Below are positions 42,422 to 50,329 of a DNA stretch of 64,000 nucleotides, one piece after another. The notes below the pieces were generated by a model. It was not told where the DNA came from, did not search any database, and saw only the letters and a list, made by a program, of their open reading frames with translations. The translations under genes were made by a program, and so were the position numbers. The first letter of the stretch is position 1. Every line of letters begins with the position of its first letter. Location: assembly GCF_004341515.1 (NCBI RefSeq), contig NZ_SLZF01000008.1:310001-374000 (forward strand). The letters run 5' to 3'. Source of the stretch: Allobosea sp. BK604 (lineage in GTDB: Bacteria; Pseudomonadota; Alphaproteobacteria; Rhizobiales; Beijerinckiaceae).

Positions 42422-43318
42422 TCAGGCAGCGCCCGGCCTGGCGCCGTTGCGTCCGAGAAGGCGGTCGCCATTGCGCCATTCGCCGATGTTCCGCTCGGAG
42501 ACCCACTGCGCGAGCTCGTCGTGCCGGACGATCCAGACGCCTGGAAAACCCTTGATATAACGCAGGATGCGGTCGAGCTGCGCCGCCATCAGTGGCCGCC
42601 CGCCGAAATGGCAATGCAAGGTGATGTTGAGATAGGGCGTCGGCTCGTTCTCGTAGAGATAGTCGAACGTGTCCTTGTAGACCTCGAACCAGTCGCGCGG
42701 ATTGGCGCGCAGGACGCGATGATCCGCGAAATCCGTATGCGGGATCGCCACCAGCCGGCCGGACTCCGTATCGACGCAGAAGGGCAGATCGATATGATTG
42801 TAATCGCCGTACCAGAGGAAGCCGGCCTCGGCGATCAGACTCTCCGTGCTTGCCGTCGGCGCCAGGACGGGGCTGAGCCAGCCCTTGGGAGGCGCTCCCG
42901 TCAGCTTCTTGAAGACGTCGACGCATTTCTGGATGAGAGCCCTTTCCTGATCCGGGTTCAGATAGGCCATCAGCGCATCCTGCGTATAGGAATGGGCCGC
43001 GACCTCGTGGCCCGTCTTCAGCATCGCCTCGACCGCATCGGGGACAAGTTCCATCGAATGCGCGTTGGACACGAAGGTCGAGGGGACCTGGTGATCGTTG
43101 AGGATCTTCAGCAGCCGCCAGACGCCGTTGCGGGTTCCGTAGGTGCCCCAGGTCATCGCGGCGCGATCATGGGTGCCCGGCTTCAGCGAGGTGGTCTGGA
43201 CCGAGAATGGTGGTCCCTGGTCGCCGGACCAGGTTTCCAGCAGGCACGTCACGACGACGGCAATCCGGGCACCGTTCGGCCAGGCAAATCCATTCACGTC
43301 AGGGGGCGACGCAACCAT
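42422..43318 (-). CDS. Polysaccharide-deacetylase-family hydrolase
   Basis: A 298-aa protein of the NodB/polysaccharide deacetylase fold, in the subgroup that includes the PuuE-type allantoinase and HpPgdA. Blocks: FVSNAHSMELVPDAVEAM, GHEVAAHSYTQDALMAYL (catalytic Asp/His region), GWLSPVLAPTASTESLI, and a late TLHCHFGGRPLMAAQL. Such enzymes remove acyl groups from amides or hydrolyse cyclic amides with a metal ion. It lies in the operon with hydratase and aldolase genes, which suggests a nitrogen-containing small molecule rather than a polymer as substrate (inference). No signal peptide is seen, so it works in the cytoplasm. Confidence 0.85.
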   Translation of the reverse strand: MVASPPDVNGFAWPNGARIAVVVTCLLETWSGDQGPPFSVQTTSLKPGTHDRAAMTWGTYGTRNGVWRLLKILNDHQVPSTFVSNAHSMELVPDAVEAMLKTGHEVAAHSYTQDALMAYLNPDQERALIQKCVDVFKKLTGAPPKGWLSPVLAPTASTESLIAEAGFLWYGDYNHIDLPFCVDTESGRLVAIPHTDFADHRVLRANPRDWFEVYKDTFDYLYENEPTPYLNITLHCHFGGRPLMAAQLDRILRYIKGFPGVWIVRHDELAQWVSERNIGEWRNGDRLLGRNGARPGAA

Positions 43319-43428
43319 CTCGGAGACTCCAATCCATCATAAGGTCATAGGCAGATCTCGCGGCCGGTCCGTCGAAGCGTTCCCGCGCTCCGGCCACGAT
43401 CGTTCGTTGACGCGAATACGCTTGACGT

Positions 43429-44412
43429 TCAGGCGGCCCGGAGGCCTGCCGCCTTCATGATCGGCAGCAATTGCTCGCGCTCGAGCGCGAGGAACTTGCG
43501 CGCATTGGCCGAGCCCGGCTCCTTCCAGGGTTCGAGCCCGGAGACGGACAGGACTTTCGCAAAATCCTGATCGGCCAGAACCTTCGCCGCCGCCGCTTCC
43601 AGCCTGGAGGCGATCGCATCCGGAGTCTTGGCAGGCGCGATGACACCACAGCTCAAGCGAACGACGAGGTCGGGCACGGTTTCACTGGCGGTCGGAATCT
43701 CGGGGACGGCCGCAAGGCGCTGCGGCGAGAGGACGGCGAGAATCCGGATCTTCCCGGCGCGATGCAGCTCGAGCACCTGCCCGGTGATGTTGGGGGTCGC
43801 CACCTGCACCATGCCCGCGACGACATCGTTCAGCGCCGGTCCCGCGCCGCGATAGGGCACGTGGTCGAGCTCCGGAAGGCCGGCCCTCTGCTTGAGCGAC
43901 TCGCCGGCAAGATGCGTGACGGTGCCGACCCCGGCCGAGCCGTAAGACAGCTTGCCCGTGTTCTTGCGGGCGTAGTCGATGAATTCCTTCAGGGAATTGG
44001 CGGGTATGTTGGGATGGACGACAACCGAGGTCGAAGAGGTCGCGAGCATCGATATCGGCAGGAAATCGGTCAGCGCGTCGTAGGGCGGATTGTCCTTCAT
44101 ATAGGGCGCGATGGTGAGCGAGCTCGTGTCCCCGAACAGCAGCGTCTGGCCATCCGGGTCTGCGCGCCGGACGGCGCTCGCGCCGAGAAGACCACCGGCC
44201 CCGCCCTGGTTTTCCACGACGAAGGAACCGACCAGAGCGCTCATCTTCTCGGAGAAATGCCGCGCGACCGCATCGACGACGCCGCCCGCGGCGAACGGAA
44301 CGACAAGCTTGACCGGGCCGTTCGGATAAGCGGCTTGCGCATAGCTCCGCGGGGCGTGCAGTCCCGCGACCGCTGCCACCATTCCACCGATCATCAATTC
44401 CCTGCGATTCAT
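43429..44412 (-). CDS. TctC/Bug-type solute-binding protein
   Basis: A 327-aa periplasmic binding protein of the tripartite tricarboxylate transporter (TTT) family. It begins MNRRELMIGGMVAAVAG, a twin-arginine-like signal with probable cleavage after AQA near residue 27. Family features are YPNGPVKLVVPFAAGGVVDA, GAGGLLGASAVRRADPDG and HVPYRGAGPALNDVVAGMVQ. The ATG at 44412 follows GGAGG by 5 bases. TctA/TctB membrane partners are not adjacent, which is common for Bug proteins. It is the first gene of the catabolic operon, so its ligand is likely the operon's substrate. Confidence 0.92.
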   Translation of the reverse strand: MNRRELMIGGMVAAVAGLHAPRSYAQAAYPNGPVKLVVPFAAGGVVDAVARHFSEKMSALVGSFVVENQGGAGGLLGASAVRRADPDGQTLLFGDTSSLTIAPYMKDNPPYDALTDFLPISMLATSSTSVVVHPNIPANSLKEFIDYARKNTGKLSYGSAGVGTVTHLAGESLKQRAGLPELDHVPYRGAGPALNDVVAGMVQVATPNITGQVLELHRAGKIRILAVLSPQRLAAVPEIPTASETVPDLVVRLSCGVIAPAKTPDAIASRLEAAAAKVLADQDFAKVLSVSGLEPWKEPGSANARKFLALEREQLLPIMKAAGLRAA

Positions 44413-44858
44413 CCTGACCTCCCCGCCGATGCGCCCGATTTCGAGATCACTTGGCCGATCTCGGCACACACACATTATTCTTCATGCGAAAGCACCGCGG
44501 CTCGCTGCGAGCGGCAATCAATCGCCAGTCATGATCAGCAAATTTGCTTGGGGCGATGCCGCTACACGATGAGTATTGGCCGTAGCTCGCAAATCTTGCT
44601 TGCGAACGAAGCCTTCCCTGTCAGCGGCAACTGCGACTTGCCGAGGGTTTGCCTCAGATTATTCTGGATCTCTCCCCGTGCGGCCGATCGCCTTCTTCCC
44701 ATTAGAGGTGCATGTGACTTATTGATCAAACGAGAAATTTATATCATTTGATGAGCTATGCTTATGAATATGAACATGCGATCGGCGATACTGCGGCGTG
44801 GATGGCTGCTTCGCTCCAAGGGCACCCTCCAATGCGCCTTGCTCGACGGTGAGGCGCG
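44413..44858. promoter_or_regulatory. Divergent control region between TctC-type gene and LysR gene
   Basis: No gene is visible in 446 bases. A perfect palindrome GCAAATTTGC (44538-44547) and a related inverted repeat CGCAA-ATCTTGC-TTGCG (44588-44604), 50 bases apart, are good candidates for LysR operators. The part near 44735-44790 is AT-rich and may hold the LysR gene's promoter. Confidence 0.55.
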
Positions 44859-45824
44859 ATGAATGTCACCATCCGGCAGTTGCGCGCCTTCGCCCTGGTG
44901 GTTCAGCTGAAGAGCTTCACCAAGGCGGCGGCGCAACTGCACCTGACGCAATCGGCGCTGAGCCTTCTCATCCGGCAGCTGGAGGAGAATCTCGAGGTCC
45001 AGCTCATCGAGCGCTCCACGCGCCGCCTCGAGCCGACAGCCCTCGGACTTGAGCTGATGGCGAGCGCTGAAAGGCTGTTGGACGATTTCGATGCGGCCAT
45101 CGCGAACGTGGCCGAACTCGGGGCAAAGCAGCGCGGCAAGGTCACGATAACCGCGCCCTACATTCTGGCGACTGCTTTCCTCGCGCCCGTGGTCGGCGCG
45201 TTCAAGGCTCGCCATCCCGGCATTTCCGTGGTGCTGCGCGACTCGTTGCCGGAGGAAGTGGTCGCCCAGGTCCGTAACGGCGCCGCCGATCTCGCGGTCG
45301 CCAGCTATCAGGGACCCGAAGCCGGCCTGCGCTGCACGCCGATCTTCGAGGAACCGCTGGTCGCGGTCTATCCAAAGGCCCATGCGCTCAACGAGCTGCC
45401 ACGCGTGTGCTGGCGAGACCTCGTCGATCTCCCCGTGATCCTCCTCAGCCGCCAGAGCCTGCTGCGCCACTTGGCCGACGAGGGATTCGTGCGGGCCGGC
45501 TTCGCGATCAAGCCGGCATATGAACTGGCCTATGCGGGCACTGCGATCGCCTTGGTCAAGGCCGGCTGCGGGGTTGCGATCCTGCCAAGATCCGTCGAGG
45601 TCCTGGTCGACGCGGCCGTCAGCTTCAGCGAAATCGAGGGGCCCGAGATCAGGCGCGACGTCGCGGTGATCACCCGCGACGGCAAGACCTTCTCTCCGGC
45701 TGCGGAGATATTCATCGAGGCGCTGCTGGACCATGCGAAAGCAATGACGTTTCCGACGCCGGTCCGGCACCCGAGCAAGCGCTCGACGCCCGGGACCGGC
45801 GCGCCGCAGTTCCGGCGCAGGTAG
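44859..45824 (+). CDS. LysR-family regulator of the catabolic operon
   Basis: A 321-aa LysR transcription factor. The N-terminal helix-turn-helix (about 4-62: IRQLRAFALVVQLKSFTKAA, LHLTQSALSLLIRQLEENL) and the substrate-binding domain (about 90-290) are complete. The short LTQSALSLLIRQLE is standard. It is divergent from the TctC-type gene and so probably an inducer-responsive activator of the four-gene operon at 40793-44412 (inference). The C-terminal 25 residues are Pro/Arg-rich and not conserved. ATG 44859 is the natural family start. Confidence 0.93.
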   Translation: MNVTIRQLRAFALVVQLKSFTKAAAQLHLTQSALSLLIRQLEENLEVQLIERSTRRLEPTALGLELMASAERLLDDFDAAIANVAELGAKQRGKVTITAPYILATAFLAPVVGAFKARHPGISVVLRDSLPEEVVAQVRNGAADLAVASYQGPEAGLRCTPIFEEPLVAVYPKAHALNELPRVCWRDLVDLPVILLSRQSLLRHLADEGFVRAGFAIKPAYELAYAGTAIALVKAGCGVAILPRSVEVLVDAAVSFSEIEGPEIRRDVAVITRDGKTFSPAAEIFIEALLDHAKAMTFPTPVRHPSKRSTPGTGAPQFRRR

Positions 45825-45861
45825 CCTGGGCGCCCGTGAACGCGCCCCAAGGCGCGTGCGC

Positions 45862-46569
45862 TCAGGCCGCGAGGCGAACGGGCCGACGGGAGACCACGAC
45901 CGCGAGCAGCAGCATCGGGATGGCCGGATTGACGATCTGGATCGCAATGAGGGCGGCTTGACCGATCCAGCCGACGAGATAGGCCTTGAGCGAGAGCATG
46001 AGCACCGCGTGGATCAGGATGCCGCCAAGCACGGTCGCGACGACGGCGCGGGCCCCCAGTTCCGGCCGCCGCAAGGCAACCCAAAAGGTCCAGAGCGATA
46101 GCGGCAGGAACAGCAGGACCGCCGTGACGAGTCCTGGATTGTAGCTGCCGCTCGCCAGGGCCGGGCCGATATGCGCGGCTGCGTTGACCGCCGGCACGCT
46201 GAAATAGCTGAGCGCGATCTCCGGCCAGCGGCGCCCGAGCAATGCCGAGATCGGGCCGGCCAGCCAGACCACCGGAATGTTCACCGCGGTGATGAAGGCT
46301 TCCGGGATCGGGCAGGCAGCCGCATCGGGAAAGCCGAATGTGCCACACAGCGTGCCGTGGAAAGCGTAGGACGCGCCCTCGGCGTCGATGCCGTGCTCCT
46401 CGAACTGATGGAGCAAATAGGCGGCGGTCGCGGCCCAGGCGAGCCACACCATGTCCTGGCTGCGTGGCCGAGTGCGGTCGCCGCGCATCTCGCCGAAGAG
46501 CAGGCCGGCGAGCAGCGCCGCGGCGAGGCCAAGTCCGAGCCATGGCCAAAGGTGAGAGAACGAAGGCAT
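45862..46569 (-). CDS. HXXEE domain membrane protein
   Basis: A 235-aa integral membrane protein with about six hydrophobic segments. Near residue 54 it has LLHQFEEHG, the H-x-x-E-E motif that names the HXXEE family (function unknown); conserved His residues also appear at AFHGTLCG and AAAHIGPAL. The ending IVNPAIPMLLLAVVVSRRP is basic, so the C-terminus probably faces the cytoplasm. It reads towards the LysR regulator gene at 44859, with convergent ends only 37 bases apart, and stands alone as an operon. I cannot assign a role. Confidence 0.82.
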   Translation of the reverse strand: MPSFSHLWPWLGLGLAAALLAGLLFGEMRGDRTRPRSQDMVWLAWAATAAYLLHQFEEHGIDAEGASYAFHGTLCGTFGFPDAAACPIPEAFITAVNIPVVWLAGPISALLGRRWPEIALSYFSVPAVNAAAHIGPALASGSYNPGLVTAVLLFLPLSLWTFWVALRRPELGARAVVATVLGGILIHAVLMLSLKAYLVGWIGQAALIAIQIVNPAIPMLLLAVVVSRRPVRLAA

Positions 46570-46666
46570 CGCGGAAGCCTAGAAGCCGTGTCGTGTCGCG
46601 GCCACCCCCTTCGCTGACGCTGTGCCTATGCACCGGGTGCCTCGAACCAGGCGGGCCAAGTGGCGG

Positions 46667-46713
46667 CCGTCATGGGGCGTCCGTCATGGGGCGTCCGTCA
46701 TGGGGCGTCCGTC
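46667..46713. repeat. 14-bp tandem repeat over the end of a LysR gene
   Basis: Three exact units of CCGTCATGGGGCGT at 46667-46680, 46681-46694 and 46695-46708, with a partial fourth. The third unit contains the last codons and stop of the LysR gene at 46698-47615. The unit is not a multiple of 3, but the stop lies in the innermost copy, so copy changes outside it do not alter the protein. Confidence 0.85.
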
Positions 46714-47615
46714 CCTGCAGATCGCTCAGCCGCGCCCGCAAAGACGCGCGCCACCCAGTCGATGAAGACTCGCACGCGCGGCGAGAGCTGGCGGCTGCGC
46801 GGATAGAGTAGTGAGACAGGGGTCGGCGTCGGCGCGTTGTCCTGCAGTACCGGGAGCAATGTGCCCCGAGCGAAATCGGCTTCGAGATGATAGCGCGGCG
46901 CCTGGATCAGGCCGAGGCCGAGGCGGGCGGCCGTGACATAGCTTTCGGCGCCGTTGACCGAGACGGTCGCCGGCAAGGTGATGTGACGAACCGCACCGGC
47001 TTGCGTGAATTCCAGCGGCAGCACGCCGCCCGTCGCCGATGAGCGGAAGCCGACCACGCGATGACCGTCGAGCCTCTCGATGCTTTCGGGCAGGCCGTGG
47101 CGCTCGATGTAACCTGGGGCGGCGCAGGTGACCTCGTCGAGCATGGCGACGCGGCGGGCGATCATGTCGGAATCCTGCAGATCGCCGACACGCAGCACGC
47201 AATCGATGCCCTCGCGCACCAGATCGACCAGCCGGTCGCCTTCGCTCATGTAGAGTTCGATCTCCGGATAGTCGGAGAGGAAGGCCGGCAGGTGCGGCAG
47301 GACGAAATGGCGCGCCAGCGTGCCGTGCACGTCGATGCGCAGCAGCCCCTTGGGCTTGACCCCGGCAAAGGCCGCTTCCGCATCTTCCAGATCGGCGATG
47401 AGCCGCAGGCAGCGCTGGTAATAGGCCTCGCCGTCGAGTGTCGGGCTGACGCTGCGGGTGGTACGCTGGAGCAGGCGCACGCCGAGCCTGGCTTCGAGCT
47501 GCTTCAGCGCGTCGGTCACGGTCGAGCGCGGCAGGCCCAAATCCTCGGCGGCCAGCGTGAAGCTGCGCCGCTCGACGATGCGGGTGAAAAGGCGCATCGC
47601 GTCGAAACGATCCAT
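46698..47615 (-). CDS. LysR-family regulator
   Basis: A 305-aa LysR transcription factor of the large group that begins MDRFDAMRLFTRIVERRSFT. The helix-turn-helix (about 1-60, LGLPRSTVTDALKQLEARLG) and the effector domain are complete. Regulators of this group usually control a neighbouring oxidoreductase, and here an SDR gene starts 115 bases away in the opposite direction. The last residues, GTDAP, and the stop lie in a 14-bp tandem repeat. Confidence 0.92.
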   Translation of the reverse strand: MDRFDAMRLFTRIVERRSFTLAAEDLGLPRSTVTDALKQLEARLGVRLLQRTTRSVSPTLDGEAYYQRCLRLIADLEDAEAAFAGVKPKGLLRIDVHGTLARHFVLPHLPAFLSDYPEIELYMSEGDRLVDLVREGIDCVLRVGDLQDSDMIARRVAMLDEVTCAAPGYIERHGLPESIERLDGHRVVGFRSSATGGVLPLEFTQAGAVRHITLPATVSVNGAESYVTAARLGLGLIQAPRYHLEADFARGTLLPVLQDNAPTPTPVSLLYPRSRQLSPRVRVFIDWVARVFAGAAERSAGTDAP

Positions 47616-47730
47616 TGTTCTGCTTATCCGAATTATATTGCCGGAAAGTGCCTGATTATCCGCTTCAAGGGAAGGGGCATTGTCTCGTCATCCCGCCGTT
47701 GGAGCGGCGAGCCAGAACGGAGATCGACCC
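47616..47730. promoter_or_regulatory. Divergent LysR/SDR control region with direct repeats
   Basis: TTATCCG occurs at 47624-47630 and again at 47656-47662, 32 bases apart (three helix turns). Between them is GAATTATATTGCCGG. This pattern fits LysR tetramer sites controlling both genes, but is seen by eye only. Confidence 0.45.
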
Positions 47731-48471
47731 ATGACCGAGCATGCAAACAAGGTTGCCATCGTCACCGGCGCGTCGCGCGGCATCGGCGCCGCGATCGCGG
47801 AGCGCCTGGCCCGTGACGGCCTGACGGTGGTCGTCAACTATGCCGGCAATGCCGGGGCGGCCGAGGCGCTGGTGCGCAAGATCGAGGCGGCCGGCGGGCA
47901 CGCCATCAGCGCCCAGGCCGATGTCAGCGACCCGGCTGCCGTGGTGCGGATGTTCGACTCGGCCGAGGCCGCTTTCGGGGGCGTCGATGTGCTGGTCAAC
48001 AATGCCGGCGTGATGAGCCTGAGCCCGATCGGGGAGAGCACCGACGAGCTGTTCGACCGCCAGATCGCGATCAACCTCAAGGGCACGTTCAACGGGCTCC
48101 GCGAGGCGGCACGGCGGCTGCGCAATTACGGGCGCATCGTCAATTTCTCGACCAGCGTCGTCGGCACGAAGATGGAAGCCTATGGCGTCTATGCCGCGAC
48201 CAAGGCGGCGGTCGAGACCTTGACGGCGATCCTCTCGAAGGAACTGCGCGGCCGCTCGATCACCGTCAATGCGGTGGCGCCCGGCCCGACGGCGACGGAT
48301 CTCTTCCTCGACGGCAAGTCGCCGGAGCTGGTCGAGCGCCTGGCCAAGATGAACCCGCTGGAGCGGCTGGGCACGCCGGAGGACATCGCCAATACCGTGT
48401 CCTTCCTGGTCGGGCCGGATGGCGGCTGGGTCAATGGCCAGGTGCTGCGCGTCAATGGCGGCATGGTCTGA
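47731..48471 (+). CDS. SDR family oxidoreductase (FabG-like)
   Basis: A 246-aa classical short-chain dehydrogenase. The cofactor motif VTGASRGIGAAIA (about residues 11-23), the NNAGV motif, Ser in NFSTSVVG and the catalytic Tyr-x3-Lys (YAATK) are present, as is the C-terminal GGWVNGQVLRVNGGM. It resembles 3-oxoacyl-ACP reductase, but single SDRs beside LysR genes often reduce quinones or aldehydes, so FabG is a similarity only. ATG 47731 is preferred over a start at 47680. It ends at a clear terminator. Confidence 0.93.
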   Translation: MTEHANKVAIVTGASRGIGAAIAERLARDGLTVVVNYAGNAGAAEALVRKIEAAGGHAISAQADVSDPAAVVRMFDSAEAAFGGVDVLVNNAGVMSLSPIGESTDELFDRQIAINLKGTFNGLREAARRLRNYGRIVNFSTSVVGTKMEAYGVYAATKAAVETLTAILSKELRGRSITVNAVAPGPTATDLFLDGKSPELVERLAKMNPLERLGTPEDIANTVSFLVGPDGGWVNGQVLRVNGGMV

Positions 48472-48484
48472 AGGCGATGCCAGG

Positions 48485-48518
48485 GCGGGAGGCTGCGCCG
48501 GGAGCCTCCCGCTTTTTT
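48485..48518 (+). terminator. Intrinsic terminator after the SDR gene
   Basis: A 10-bp stem, GCGGGAGGCT (48485-48494) and AGCCTCCCGC (48503-48512), with an 8-base loop, is followed by six T (48513-48518). It starts 14 bases past the SDR stop and its T-run touches the stop of the convergent alpha/beta hydrolase gene. Confidence 0.9.
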
Positions 48519-49357
48519 CAGCCGCGCAGGAAGGACAGCAGCGCGGGGATGGTTTGATCAGGCGCCTCGTCGATCAGCCAATGACCGGAGCCCTTGACGA
48601 CGACACCCTCGACATTCTCGGCAACGAGCCGGCCCTGGGCGATCAGGAACTCGCCCGAGGCCTTCTCGCCGGTGAGCACCAGCATCGGCATCCCAAGCCG
48701 GGTCGCGGCGAAGCCGGCAAAGTCCCTGGCGTCGCCTTCGAAGCTGCGGAACACCTCGAAGCCGGCCCGCATCGCGCCCGGTTGCGCATAACTCGCCGCA
48801 TAGAACTGCCGGTCCGCCTCCGAAACCGACTTCTCAGGATCCGCGGCGAAGTCGTTCCAGAAATGCTCGAAATAGATGCGCTCGCGGCCATCGACCAAGG
48901 CCAGCGGCGTCTTGCCGTAGAAGTGAAAATGCCAGAGATCGCGCAGGAGCCAGACGGTCGTCCAGTCGCCGACACCCGGCAGGAAAGCGTCCATCAGCGC
49001 GATGCGGCTGACCTCGCCGGGATATTGCGCGGCATAGGCATAGGCGACCATCAGGCCGATATCGTGCCCGACAACGGCGGCGCTGCCCAGGCCGAGGGCA
49101 GCGGCAAGCGCGTGGATGTCCTGCGCCATCGTTTTCTTGTCGTAGCCAGCCTCCGGTTTGTCCGAGGCGCCGAATCCGCGCAGGTCCGGCGCAATCACCT
49201 GATGGGTCTTGGCGAGTTCGGCGATCAGCGGGCGCCACATATGGCTGTTCTGGGCATAGCCGTGCAGGAGCAGGACCGGCTTGCCTTGGCCGGCGAACAG
49301 GTAGTGGAGGTTGATGCCTTGGACCCTTGCGAAGCGGCTTTCGATTGTGACGGTCAT
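48518..49357 (-). CDS. Alpha/beta hydrolase, epoxide hydrolase/haloacetate dehalogenase type
   Basis: A 279-aa alpha/beta hydrolase. The oxyanion segment LLLHGYAQNSHMW, the DLRGFGASDKP block and the nucleophile elbow GHDIG with Asp99 are seen; a late GSGHWLIDEAP provides the catalytic His. An Asp nucleophile is typical of epoxide hydrolases and haloalkane/haloacetate dehalogenases rather than esterases. The start at 49357 (MTVTIESRFARVQGINLHYL) is the natural one; a longer frame from 49459 would include non-family sequence. The substrate cannot be told from sequence. Confidence 0.9.
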   Translation of the reverse strand: MTVTIESRFARVQGINLHYLFAGQGKPVLLLHGYAQNSHMWRPLIAELAKTHQVIAPDLRGFGASDKPEAGYDKKTMAQDIHALAAALGLGSAAVVGHDIGLMVAYAYAAQYPGEVSRIALMDAFLPGVGDWTTVWLLRDLWHFHFYGKTPLALVDGRERIYFEHFWNDFAADPEKSVSEADRQFYAASYAQPGAMRAGFEVFRSFEGDARDFAGFAATRLGMPMLVLTGEKASGEFLIAQGRLVAENVEGVVVKGSGHWLIDEAPDQTIPALLSFLRG

Positions 49358-49451
49358 TGGCGTGGTTCCATACGAGGCGAGGAGGGCTGAGCGTGAAATG
49401 TCACGGTCGGTCCCAGTCTTCCCACTGATTTGCCGCGACGCAAATCGCCAA

Positions 49452-49555
49452 AAGAGCATTTCCGCGTTTCTTCGAAACGTGGAAATGCTCTAAGCTTTTG
49501 TTTTGTCGCATTTTCTTCACACGGGCCGATGCCAGCTTCGCTCGAAAATGCTCCA
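49452..49555. repeat. Dispersed repeat family B, copy 3
   Basis: A full copy beginning AGAGCATTTCCG with a first hairpin (GCATTTCC to GGAAATGC), then AGCTTTTGTTTTGTCGCATT, TTCTTCACACGGGCCGATGC and CTTCGCTCGAAAATGCTCC. It lies between the upstream end of the alpha/beta hydrolase gene and the end of the DUF938 gene. Confidence 0.8.
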
Positions 49556-49572
49556 GCGGGCGGGCATGACGA

Positions 49573-50175
49573 TCAGATGCGCCGGAAGACGAGGCTGAGA
49601 TTGTTTGCCGGCATTTCGGTTACCTCTGGCGCGACGAAACCGGCCTCAGCGGCGAGCCCCGCGACGGCGTCGAGCTCGCGCAGGCCCCAGGCGGGATCAC
49701 GCGCCCTCAGGCTCTCGTCGAAGGCGAGATTGCTCGGCTCGAGCGCGCGGCCGGGGCGGCGATAGGGGCCGTAGAGATAGAGCACGCCACCCCGGGGCAG
49801 GATGCGGCCGGCCTCGGCGATCAGCCCCTCCGCAGCGCTCCAGGGCGCGATATGGATCATGTTGATGCAGATGATCGCGTCGGCGGCCCGGATCGGCCAG
49901 GCTGGAGCGGCGGCATCGAGCTGGAGCGGGGGGCGGATATTCGGCAGGCCGCTATCACCGGCATGGGCGGCGATACTGGCGAGCGCCTCGGCGGTCGGAT
50001 CGCTCGGCTGGAAGGTCAGCTCCGGCAGCGCCGCGGCGAAATGCACGACATGCTCGCCTGAGCCGCTGGCGATCTCCAGAACCAGGCCGGACGCGGGCAG
50101 GGCGGCGCGCAGGACGGCAAGGATCGGCTCCCGATTGCGCAGGGCGGAGGGCGCGGACAGGCGTGGGTCGCTCAT
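49573..50175 (-). CDS. DUF938 SAM-dependent methyltransferase-like protein
   Basis: A 200-aa protein of the DUF938 family, related to SAM-dependent methyltransferases (human METTL26 is a member). The SAM-binding glycine loop VLEIASGSGEHVVHFA lies at residues about 32-47, with FQPSDPTAEALAS and IRAADAIICINMIHI following, and the family-typical YGPYRRPGRALEPSNLAFD and ending NNLSLVFRR. A methyl-acceptor has not been identified to my knowledge. It is one gene of its own, divergent from the CNNM/CorC gene. Confidence 0.92.
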   Translation of the reverse strand: MSDPRLSAPSALRNREPILAVLRAALPASGLVLEIASGSGEHVVHFAAALPELTFQPSDPTAEALASIAAHAGDSGLPNIRPPLQLDAAAPAWPIRAADAIICINMIHIAPWSAAEGLIAEAGRILPRGGVLYLYGPYRRPGRALEPSNLAFDESLRARDPAWGLRELDAVAGLAAEAGFVAPEVTEMPANNLSLVFRRI

Positions 50176-50329
50176 CTATTCGGTCCGATCTCGAAGAGGG
50201 TGCCGTGGTTGCATGCTGAATACCGGCGATATTCTTCGCGGCTACCCATCGCCACGCCGGGGCGATGCGTTATAAGGGACTTCAAAGCAGGCCGATAGCG
50301 AGTGCGGCCATGCATGCTGCGGGCGGGTT

